A stretch of DNA of 5,207 nt from Bacillota bacterium (GTDB taxonomy: Bacteria > Vulcanimicrobiota > JAMDEM01), in contig JAMDEM010000185.1 of the NCBI GenBank assembly GCA_023486985.1, positions 1 to 5,207 of the forward strand, written 5' to 3'. Position 1 is the first letter of the stretch. Each line of letters opens with the position of its first letter. Below the pieces are notes generated by a model, which saw only the letters and a list, made by a program, of their open reading frames with translations, was not told where the DNA came from and searched no databases. Positions 1-5,207 of the stretch are shown here, piece by piece. A program made the translations under genes and the position numbers.

Positions 1-565
1 GAGGGACAGCTTCTTTAATTTCCTTCTCCAGACCCCTGCCCTTCTGGGCTATCAAATATCCGCCCGCTTTTAAAAATGGAAAGGCGTATTCAATAAGAAC
101 ATTCAGGGGCGCCAGGGCTTTTGAAGCTGCGTAATCAAATTTTTCCCTTAATTCGCCGTCTCTTGCAAGCTCTTCGGCTCTTCCATTTATAATCTTTAGT
201 TTTTCCAGTCCCGGAATCTTTTTTACTTCCTCAAGAAATTTAATCTTCTTTTCAACCGAATCAACCAGTGTAATATCAAGAGCCGGTTCGGCAATCTTCA
301 GGGGGATTCCGGGAAAGCCGCCGCCTGTACCAATATCTATCAATTTTGCTTTTTTTTCTTTTATCAGTTTTAGAACTGCCAGCGAATCAAGAAAAAGGAA
401 GAGGATAATTTCCTCTTCCTTTTTATATGCAGTAATATTTACTTTCCTGTTTGCTTCTCTCAGCTTCTCAAGGTAAGCTGAGAGAAGCAAAACCTGCTCT
501 TCTTTAAGGCTTACGCCCAGTGAGGCAGATCCTTCAACCAGCATCTTTCTTAGCTCTGGTTTCAT
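1..565 (-). CDS. rsmG: RsmG (GidB), 16S rRNA m7G527 methyltransferase, 3'-truncated by window edge
   Basis: Reading the minus strand from the ATG at 565-563 gives 188 codons open to the window edge. The family is usually about 210-240 residues, so the last few dozen residues lie outside. RsmG uses S-adenosylmethionine to make 7-methylguanosine at G527 of 16S rRNA in the small subunit. The SAM-binding core LIDIGTGGGFPGIPLKI is at residues 75-91, followed by the acidic strand-end motif LVDSVEKKIKFL at 100-111 and a family-like region ASKALAPLNVL at 147-157. The start is supported by N-terminal length (NIT at 43-45, close to the NLT position of Bacillus RsmG) and by its place 3 nt after the mnmG stop. 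No strong Shine-Dalgarno is visible, so translation is probably coupled to mnmG. Two normally conserved features are altered: the W of the WN motif is A38, and R/K-H before F-x-D-S is F56-L57. Both changes lie in perfect inverted repeats. The SAM site looks intact, so the gene is probably functional. Confidence 0.95.
   Translation of the reverse strand, partial: MKPELRKMLVEGSASLGVSLKEEQVLLLSAYLEKLREANRKVNITAYKKEEEIILFLFLDSLAVLKLIKEKKAKLIDIGTGGGFPGIPLKIAEPALDITLVDSVEKKIKFLEEVKKIPGLEKLKIINGRAEELARDGELREKFDYAASKALAPLNVLIEYAFPFLKAGGYLIAQKGRGLEKEIKEAVP
392..424. repeat. Perfect inverted repeat, 14-bp arms, 5-nt loop, inside rsmG
   Basis: The left arm AAAAAGGAAGAGGA (392-405) and right arm TCCTCTTCCTTTTT (411-424) are exact reverse complements around TAATT. 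In the minus-strand transcript the hairpin ends in a run of five U, so it resembles an intrinsic terminator, although it lies within codons 48-58 of rsmG. It encodes the low-complexity stretch KKEEEIILFLF. No other repeat of this quality outside rsmG was found in the window. Its function is unknown. Confidence 0.9.
450..491. repeat. Perfect inverted repeat, 17-bp arms, 8-nt loop, inside rsmG
   Basis: The left arm TTTGCTTCTCTCAGCTT (450-466) and right arm AAGCTGAGAGAAGCAAA (475-491) are exact reverse complements around CTCAAGGT. The element covers about codons 25-39 of rsmG (LLLSAYLEKLREAN). A perfect 17-bp arm with so short a loop is far beyond chance for a window of this size. It lies 25 bp from the other inverted repeat at 392-424, so the early rsmG message would carry two strong hairpins in tandem. 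Confidence 0.92.
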
Positions 566-568
566 CTA

Positions 569-2458
569 TTACTTTGAAGCTTTAGCCTTTCTCCTTTTCG
601 ATTCAAGAAGAACCATAAGGATTGACACATCCGCAGGAGTAACTCCTGAGATTCGAGCCGCCTGGCCGATAGAAGCCGGGGAGACTTTTGAAAGTTTTTC
701 TCTTGCTTCTTTTGAAAGAGCGCTGATTTTTTCAAAATCAAAGCTTTCAGGAATTCTTTTCTCTTCCATTTTTTCAAAATCCGAGATAAATTCCATCTGA
801 CGGCTGATATAACCTTCATATTTTATGCGGGTTTCTATCTCGCCGGCGATACCGGGCGGAATATTCTTAAGTTCTTCCTTTAACCCGGAAAGTTTCTTAA
901 ACTCTATCCCGGGCCTTTTAAGCAAATCATGGTAAGAAATCCCTGCTGAAAGAGGAGTTTTAAGGTTTTCCTCAAGCATCGCCAGGTCATCTTTTGAAGA
1001 CAACCTTATCTTTTTAAGCTTTGCTATAGTTTCATTTATAATCCTTTGCTTCTCAAGAAACCTCCGGTACCGCTCTTCGCTGATTAAACCAACTTCATAG
1101 CCCGCAGGAGTTAACCTTTCTTCTGCGTTATCCTGCCTCAGCATCAGCCTGTATTCAGCCCTTGAAGTAAGCATCCGGTAAGGCTCTTCTGTTCCTTTTG
1201 TCACCAGGTCGTCTATTAAGACCCCGGCATAAGCCTGGCTTCTTTTAAGTACTATAGGGTCTTTTTTCTGAAGTTTTCTAGCTGCATTTATTCCCGCCAG
1301 AAGCCCCTGGGCGGCTGCTTCTTCATAACCTGAAGTTCCGTTTATCTGGCCCGCAAGAAAAAGCCCTTCTATTTTCTTTGCTTCAAGAGAAAGCTTTAAC
1401 TGGGTGGGATAAACAAAGTCATACTCCACTGCATATCCGGGGCGCATCATTACGGCATTTTCCAGCCCTTTAATTGTTTTCAGCATCTGGATTTGAACGT
1501 CTGCAGGAAGACTGGTGGAAAAGCCCTGAACATAATACTCGGATGTATTCCAGCCTTCCGGCTCAAGAAATACCTGATGAACTTCCTTATCAGGGAATTT
1601 CATAATCTTATCCTCAATGGAGGGGCAGTACCTGGGACCGACTCCTTTAATTGTGCCTGTTCCATAAAGCGGCGACCTGTGAATATTTTTCTTTATAATC
1701 TCCCGTGTTTTTAAAGTGGTATAAGTAAGAAAGCAGGGGAGCTGTCCCTCAACAAACTTTCCCGGGGAATCAAAGGAAAAATAAAGCGGCTCAATGGATG
1801 GATTCTGGGACGTGGTTTTTGAGAAATCTATTGTTCTCCCGTCAACCCTGGGAGTTGTCCCTGTCTTCAGTCTCCCAAGCTCAAGTCCGATACTTTTAAG
1901 AGATATGGATAGATTTATAGATGGAAATTCTCCGGCTCTTCCAGCCGGGAAGTTAAGTTCCCCTATATGAATTAATCCTCCAAGGAATGTTCCTGTAGTA
2001 AGTATCAGGGTGCCTGTATGGTAAATCAAGCCGGTATGAGTCTTTACCCCCCTGACTTTTGCGCCCTCAAGGATGATTTCTTCCGCCATATCCTGCTTTA
2101 CTTCAAGGTTTTCCTGTTTCTCAAGGGTGTGTTTCATTGAAAACTGATAGGATTTCTTATCAGCCTGAGCCCTTAATGCCTGGACAGCAGGACCCTTGCC
2201 GGTATTTAACATCCTGATATGAATATAATTGGCATCTATGGTTTTTGCCATCTGCCCTCCCAGGGCATCAATTTCACGCACCAGGTGTCCCTTGGCGGGT
2301 CCGCCGATGGCAGGATTGCATGGCATAAGGGCAATCGTGTCCAGATTAATAGTGAGAATGAGGGTTTTGCAGCCCAGGCGCGCAGCAGCCAGAGCCGCTT
2401 CGCAGCCTGCATGTCCTGCGCCTACAACTATGACATCATAAGATTTCTGATACATCAT
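569..2458 (-). CDS. mnmG: MnmG (GidA), tRNA uridine-34 5-carboxymethylaminomethyl modification enzyme, FAD/NADH subunit
   Basis: The product is 629 residues, the normal family length. With MnmE it installs the carboxymethylaminomethyl (or aminomethyl) group at C5 of wobble uridine in tRNAs reading NNA/NNG codons, in the cytoplasm. The FAD-binding Rossmann motif GAGHAGCEAA is at 13-22. The signature MPCNPAIGGPAKGHLVREID at 45-64 contains conserved C47, and the second conserved cysteine is C278 in RYCPSIEDK. GRLKTGTTPRVDGRTIDFS spans 195-213 and the second FAD signature AGQINGTSGYEEAAAQG is at 369-385. The C-terminal helical MnmE-binding domain ends in IGQAARISGVTPADVSILMVLL (597-618). Two adjacent ATG codons are possible starts. 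AGAGGAA (2459-2465) directly abuts the first ATG and is better spaced for the second (2455-2453); a weaker AAGG at 2469-2472 would suit the first. The gene is separated from mnmE by 194 bp holding parS and probably its own promoter, and is followed by rsmG after tandem stops. Confidence 0.98.
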   Translation of the reverse strand: MMYQKSYDVIVVGAGHAGCEAALAAARLGCKTLILTINLDTIALMPCNPAIGGPAKGHLVREIDALGGQMAKTIDANYIHIRMLNTGKGPAVQALRAQADKKSYQFSMKHTLEKQENLEVKQDMAEEIILEGAKVRGVKTHTGLIYHTGTLILTTGTFLGGLIHIGELNFPAGRAGEFPSINLSISLKSIGLELGRLKTGTTPRVDGRTIDFSKTTSQNPSIEPLYFSFDSPGKFVEGQLPCFLTYTTLKTREIIKKNIHRSPLYGTGTIKGVGPRYCPSIEDKIMKFPDKEVHQVFLEPEGWNTSEYYVQGFSTSLPADVQIQMLKTIKGLENAVMMRPGYAVEYDFVYPTQLKLSLEAKKIEGLFLAGQINGTSGYEEAAAQGLLAGINAARKLQKKDPIVLKRSQAYAGVLIDDLVTKGTEEPYRMLTSRAEYRLMLRQDNAEERLTPAGYEVGLISEERYRRFLEKQRIINETIAKLKKIRLSSKDDLAMLEENLKTPLSAGISYHDLLKRPGIEFKKLSGLKEELKNIPPGIAGEIETRIKYEGYISRQMEFISDFEKMEEKRIPESFDFEKISALSKEAREKLSKVSPASIGQAARISGVTPADVSILMVLLESKRRKAKASK

Positions 2459-2493
2459 TTCCTCTTGACCTTGCAGAAACTCTTCTTTAAAAA

Positions 2494-2509
2494 TGTTTCA
2501 CGTGAAACA
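2494..2509. promoter_or_regulatory. parS: parS centromere-like site (ParB/Spo0J binding)
   Basis: The 16 bases TGTTTCACGTGAAACA form a perfect palindrome and match exactly the classic chromosomal parS consensus of Bacillus (TGTTNCACGTGAAACA) and many other bacteria. ParB dimers load here, spread as CTP-dependent clamps, and recruit ParA and SMC for origin segregation. The site is in the non-coding stretch between mnmE and mnmG, about 35 bp upstream of the mnmG start, in the gene neighbourhood where parA-parB and parS are usually found. Confidence comes from the exact match plus context; parA and parB themselves are outside the window. Confidence 0.95.
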
Positions 2510-2535
2510 AAAGTATTTGCTTTTCTTTTCGACCT

Positions 2536-2564
2536 ATTACACTCACAGTCTGCACGCCTATGAA
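2536..2564 (-). promoter_or_regulatory. Candidate sigma-70-type promoter for mnmG-rsmG
   Basis: On the minus strand TTCATA (2564-2559) and TGTAAT (2541-2536) are separated by 17 bp, matching 4/6 and 5/6 bases of the TTGACA/TATAAT consensus. Transcription would start near 2529, giving a leader of roughly 70 nt that contains the parS palindrome. The terminator-like hairpin just upstream makes a separate promoter here reasonable. This is a by-eye match in AT-rich DNA and could be coincidental. Confidence 0.4.
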
Positions 2565-2601
2565 AGAACGTGAGAAAACATGATTTGTTTATTTTGCGAT
2601 C

Positions 2602-2628
2602 GAAAACTCTGCAGCTTTGCTGCGGAGT
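2602..2628 (-). terminator. Possible weak intrinsic terminator after mnmE
   Basis: On the minus strand ACTC-C-GCAGC, loop AAA, GCTGC-A-GAGT (2628-2606) folds into a stem with one C/A mismatch and is followed by TTTT (2605-2602). It begins 24 bp after the mnmE stop. The U tract is short and the stem imperfect, so it may be leaky and allow some readthrough into mnmG. In the plus direction the stem is complete with a G-U pair but has no T tract. Confidence 0.4.
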
Positions 2629-2652
2629 ATCATGCCGCAAAACAAGCTTTGC

Positions 2653-4038
2653 TTATTTCCCTATGCAAAAACCGGAAAAAATTCTGTCAATTATATCTTC
2701 GGTTATATTGCTGCCTGTTATCTCTCCCAGGGACTCAAGAGCTCCTTTTAAATCAATTGTTAAAAAATCCGACGGAAGAGACTTTTTTAAGGACTTTTCA
2801 ACTTCTTCAATATACATTAATGTCTTTTCAAGAGATTTCTTATGTCTCAGGCTGCTTACAAAACATCCCTCTGGAGAATGAACCCTGCCGTGAAATATAA
2901 CCTCAAGAATCGCGTTCTGAAGCTCCTTTATGCCTTTTGAGGTTGTCGCCGAAGTTTCCACCCATTTTCCTTCCGGGACAAGTTCCATTAATTTTTCAAT
3001 TTCGATGAGGGAGGGGAGATCTTTTTTGTTTAGAATAAAAATGCATTTTTTACCCTCAACATCCTTAAATATCTTAATATCTTCTCCGGTAAGACGGGAG
3101 GAGGCATCAATTACAAAAAGAACGATATCCGCTCCGGAAAGTGCTTCCCTTGTCCTTTCAACTCCTTTTATTTCCACCGGGTCGGTGCTTTCCCTCAGCC
3201 CGGCTGTGTCTATAACCTTGAGGGGGACGCCTTTTAAGTTATACCATTCTTCAATTGTATCCCTTGTCGTGCCGGGAACATCGGTAACAATAGCTCTTGC
3301 CTCGCCAAGAAGGGCGTTTAAAATGGAAGATTTGCCTACATTGGGTCTGCCGATTATGGCTGTATGTACCCCTTCCCTGAAAATCCTGCCCGAATCAGCC
3401 GAAGAAAGAAGCTCTTTTATTTCCTTCTTCAGGCTTTTAAGATTCTCTGACAGGGCCTCTCTGGAAAAGTGAGGAACTTCATCTTCAGGAAAATCTATCT
3501 CTGCTTCAAGGTGGGCAAGCCACCGGATGATTCTGTCCCGAATGCCTTCAATTATGGAAGAAAGGCCGCCCGAGAGCTGGGAAAAAGCTACTTTCATGGA
3601 GCTTTCGGTTTTTGCTCTTATTATGTCAATTACTGCTTCAGCTTCGGCAAGGTCGAGCCTTCCGTTTAAAAAGGCTCTCTTGGTGAATTCGCCGGGTTCG
3701 GCAAGCCTTGCACCGCTTTTCAGCACTTCACCCAGAATTTTGTTAAGAGCAATTACGCCGCCGTGGGATTGTATTTCAACAACGTCTTCCCTTGTATAGG
3801 AACGGGGTGCCTTCATCACTGCTACAATGACTTCATCAATCCGCCGGCCGCTTTTTGACTCATGGATAAAACCATAGTAAATTTTAAAACTTTTGAAAGA
3901 AGGGGGTTTTCCGTCTTTTTTCTTAAAAACCCTGCCTGCAACTTTTATAGAGGAAGGCCCGCTTATCCTTATTATTCCTATTCCGCCTTCCCCGATGGGG
4001 GTGGATATGGAGGCAATGGTATCTGCACCGGAGAGCAT
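2653..4038 (-). CDS. mnmE: MnmE (TrmE), tRNA modification GTPase
   Basis: The product is 461 residues, normal for the family. MnmE is a homodimeric, potassium-dependent GTPase that works with MnmG, using a folate one-carbon donor, to modify C5 of wobble U34. The N-terminal tetrahydrofolate-binding domain is at about 1-120 (DTIASISTPIGEGGIGIIRISG, then PGEFTKRAFLNGRLDL at 115-130). Helical segments flank an inserted G domain with G1 GRPNVGKSS (230-238), G2 TTRD (257-260), G3 DTAGLRE (277-283, E283 matching the catalytic glutamate), G4 NKKD (337-340) and G5 SAT (363-365). The protein ends with the diagnostic FCIGK (457-461), whose cysteine is needed for modification. The ATG immediately follows the TAA of the upstream JAMM gene, and a strong AGAGGAG site with 8-nt spacing lies inside the end of that gene, indicating coupled translation. 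All catalytic elements are present. Confidence 0.98.
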   Translation of the reverse strand: MLSGADTIASISTPIGEGGIGIIRISGPSSIKVAGRVFKKKDGKPPSFKSFKIYYGFIHESKSGRRIDEVIVAVMKAPRSYTREDVVEIQSHGGVIALNKILGEVLKSGARLAEPGEFTKRAFLNGRLDLAEAEAVIDIIRAKTESSMKVAFSQLSGGLSSIIEGIRDRIIRWLAHLEAEIDFPEDEVPHFSREALSENLKSLKKEIKELLSSADSGRIFREGVHTAIIGRPNVGKSSILNALLGEARAIVTDVPGTTRDTIEEWYNLKGVPLKVIDTAGLRESTDPVEIKGVERTREALSGADIVLFVIDASSRLTGEDIKIFKDVEGKKCIFILNKKDLPSLIEIEKLMELVPEGKWVETSATTSKGIKELQNAILEVIFHGRVHSPEGCFVSSLRHKKSLEKTLMYIEEVEKSLKKSLPSDFLTIDLKGALESLGEITGSNITEDIIDRIFSGFCIGK

Positions 4039-4557
4039 TTATTTTACTCCTCTGAAACCTGCAGCAAAGGGGCAAACAATCTCGGCAAGCTTAAAGGGCT
4101 CAGCCGGTAAAACCTTGCACCACGAACCAATCTTGAAATAAAAATCTCCCACCGTTCCGGAGAGCAGAGTTCCGTCCTTGTTATAGCGCCATGGCTGGCT
4201 TTTCTTTTTCTTGTATATCTGCACTATTATGTAAACCTGATTCTCCACCATGCCTTCCTGGTCTTCGCCGCTGGGCCTGTAATCGGCTTCCCTGGTATGG
4301 GAATGAAAATCCCCGATAATTTTAAGGTGGGGGAGGCACTGGTCAAGAAACTCTATTACATTATTGTGAGCCGTTTCTCTTGGAAAATGGACTCCCGCCT
4401 TGTATCTTTCCGCACTTTGAAAGACCACCGCATGAGACACTACAGCCTTATTCTTGTCATGGGAGCCTATTAAAAGGCCAAGGCATTCCTGCGGATAAAC
4501 TTCAATGCAGGACAGGAGAAAATTCCAGAAAGCATTTTCAAGTATATATACCTTCAT
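4039..4557 (-). CDS. JAMM/MPN+ (Mov34/PAD-1-like) metalloprotease-domain protein
   Basis: This 172-residue protein has the zinc-protease JAMM signature: E24 in YPQECLGLLIG (21-31), H85 and H87 in GDFHSHT (82-88), and S96 and D99 in PSGED (95-99). Bacterial JAMM proteins of this size are isopeptidase/peptidase relatives of Rpn11, AfJAMM and Mec+/QbsD; characterised ones trim C-terminal extensions from ubiquitin-like sulfur carriers or cleave ubiquitin-like conjugates. The substrate here is unknown. The H-to-S spacing is 8 residues rather than the usual 7, and T replaces the common P after the second H. A KKKK run is at 116-119 and a C-terminal extension (about 120-172) has no motif I recognise. 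There is no signal peptide or membrane segment, so it is probably cytoplasmic. The start is supported by AGAGGAA (4565-4571) 7 nt upstream of the ATG. It lies 14 bp after jag and abuts mnmE with no gap, so it is very likely co-transcribed with both. Confidence 0.85.
   Translation of the reverse strand: MKVYILENAFWNFLLSCIEVYPQECLGLLIGSHDKNKAVVSHAVVFQSAERYKAGVHFPRETAHNNVIEFLDQCLPHLKIIGDFHSHTREADYRPSGEDQEGMVENQVYIIVQIYKKKKSQPWRYNKDGTLLSGTVGDFYFKIGSWCKVLPAEPFKLAEIVCPFAAGFRGVK
4047..4053 (-). promoter_or_regulatory. Ribosome binding site of mnmE inside the JAMM gene
   Basis: AGAGGAG on the minus strand sits 8 nt before the mnmE ATG and wholly within the last codons of the upstream gene, whose TAA touches the ATG. 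Ribosomes finishing the JAMM protein would terminate at the mnmE start, so the two are probably translationally coupled. It also fixes the mnmE start. Confidence 0.8.
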
Positions 4558-4571
4558 TGCCAGATTCCTCT

Positions 4572-5207
4572 TTATTTTCTGGGCGCTATTACAACCTTCC
4601 TCAACGGTTCTTCCCCCTGGGAAAAAGTGCTTACAGCGGTATTGTCCTGCAGTGTGAGATGGATTATTCTTCTTTCGCCGGGCATCATGGGCTCCAGAAC
4701 AATGTTTTTATTTTCGCTTACTGCTTTTTCAGCCATTCTTAAAGCAAGATTTTGAAGGCTCATCTCTCTTTTCTGCCTGTAGCCCTCAATATCCAGGATA
4801 ATCCGGCTTCTTTCTGCTTCGCCTTTATTTACAATCAGGTTGAGCAGGTACTGGAGGGAGTCAAGCGTCTGGCCATGCTTGCCGATAAGAACTCCCAGAT
4901 TGCTGCCAGCCACGTTAATCTTCTCTCCCAGCTCCGTCATCTCCGAAGTTACATCACCGCCTAAGTCCATCATATCTAGAATCTCTACAATTACTTTCCT
5001 TGCTTTTGAAGACCCTGGAGTTGCTGAATGCCCTGGAACTGGAATTTCTTTTTCTGAGCCTTTAAGGGTTATCTTGACCCTTGCCATCTTTTGCCCCAGA
5101 CCGAAGACACCCTTGCTTCCTTCATCCAGTACTTCTATCTCCACTTCATCGTCTTCAGTGGCTGAGAGCTCCTGAAGGGCTGCATCTCTTGCTTCTTCTA
5201 CTGTTTT
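4572..5207 (-). CDS. jag: Jag (KhpB/EloR family) RNA-binding protein, 5'-truncated by window edge
   Basis: The reading frame is open to the right edge of the window, giving 211 visible residues. The GTG at 5144-5142 is internal to the Jag_N domain and is not the start. The visible N terminus reads KTVEEARDAALQEL, which in the family lies only about ten residues after the true start, so almost the whole gene is here. Domains in order (visible numbering): Jag_N about 1-50 with EGSKGVFGLG at 29-38; a short linker with PVPGHSATPG; a KH domain with the GxxG loop GKHG at 109-112; and an R3H domain with ERRIIHLTL (R179-x3-H183). Jag/KhpB/EloR binds RNA and in Gram-positives partners KhpA and influences cell elongation and division. 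The gene usually follows yidC beside the origin, consistent with mnmE-mnmG-rsmG downstream here. The TAA is at 4574-4572, 14 bp from the next gene. Confidence 0.95.
   Translation of the reverse strand, partial: KTVEEARDAALQELSATEDDEVEIEVLDEGSKGVFGLGQKMARVKITLKGSEKEIPVPGHSATPGSSKARKVIVEILDMMDLGGDVTSEMTELGEKINVAGSNLGVLIGKHGQTLDSLQYLLNLIVNKGEAERSRIILDIEGYRQKREMSLQNLALRMAEKAVSENKNIVLEPMMPGERRIIHLTLQDNTAVSTFSQGEEPLRKVVIAPRK

Noticed and set aside
726..782. Repeated ATTTTTTCAAAATC stretches in mnmG
   Set aside because: They encode similar short peptides in the low-complexity acidic/basic C-terminal region (DFEK occurs twice); likely codon coincidence rather than a repeat element.
562..819. 85-codon minus-strand frame at the end of mnmG
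   Set aside because: It is an alternate frame of the conserved MnmG C-terminal domain. Its stop overlaps the rsmG start by chance and its protein is lysine/leucine-rich without family character.
1608..1616. DnaA-box-like TTATCCTCA
   Set aside because: One mismatch to the consensus, isolated, and inside the mnmG coding sequence with no cluster; not evidence of an origin in the window.
2455..2640. A 61-codon minus-strand frame across the mnmE-mnmG gap, overlapping the mnmG start by ATGA
   Set aside because: It begins with TTG without a clear ribosome site, its sequence is basic and low in recognisable features, and its middle is simply the translated parS palindrome (VSRET).
3043..3056. 14-bp palindrome AAAAATGCATTTTT in mnmE
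   Set aside because: Simple A/T run symmetry with no spacer, encoding the normal G4-proximal strand KKCIFIL of MnmE; no reason to give it a function.
2930..3472. 180-codon plus-strand frame opposite mnmE
   Set aside because: It lies entirely antisense to the well-supported MnmE G domain and shows a serine/proline-rich composition typical of a complementary-strand shadow.
5142..5144. GTG as the start of jag
   Set aside because: The frame continues upstream with KTVEEARDAALQEL, the expected first helix of the Jag_N domain, so this codon is internal and the gene runs off the window.

Overview
The window is a chromosomal housekeeping locus with every gene on the minus strand. Read in the direction of transcription (right to left) the order is jag (5' end cut off by the window) > a JAMM/MPN+ metalloprotease-like gene > mnmE > mnmG > rsmG (3' end cut off). 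This is the familiar block beside the bacterial replication origin (yidC-jag-mnmE-mnmG-rsmG-parA-parB in many Gram-positives and other phyla). Composition is moderately AT-leaning. Jag points away from typical Proteobacteria and toward a Clostridia-like Firmicute or one of the other, including uncultivated, phyla that carry Jag at this locus. The sequence does not fix the phylum.

Region by region: 4572-5207 encodes nearly all of the RNA-binding protein Jag (Jag_N, KH, R3H). 14 bp downstream is a 172-residue JAMM-domain protein (4039-4557), not part of the textbook operon; its stop codon directly abuts the mnmE start. MnmE (2653-4038) and MnmG (569-2458) form the complex that modifies C5 of the wobble uridine in certain tRNAs. 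Between them is a 194-bp intergenic stretch, the only sizeable non-coding DNA here. It holds a perfect 16-bp palindromic parS centromere site (2494-2509), a terminator-like hairpin after mnmE and a candidate promoter for mnmG. RsmG (1-565), the 16S rRNA m7G methyltransferase, follows mnmG after two tandem stop codons and lies in the same frame.

Together the genes serve translation fidelity (tRNA wobble modification, 16S rRNA methylation, RNA binding by Jag). The parS site marks the place as part of the ParB-loaded, origin-proximal segregation region. The least expected signals are: (i) the exact parS inside the probable mnmG leader; (ii) two long perfect inverted repeats, with 17-bp and 14-bp arms, inside the rsmG coding sequence, which fall on positions where normally conserved RsmG residues (W of the WN motif, R/K-H before the F-x-D-S motif) are replaced; (iii) the JAMM protease gene embedded in the jag-mnmE junction. 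No RNA genes, insertion sequences, CRISPR arrays or convincing replication origin were seen. There is no obvious new multi-gene system; this is mainly a conserved core region with some unusual details.
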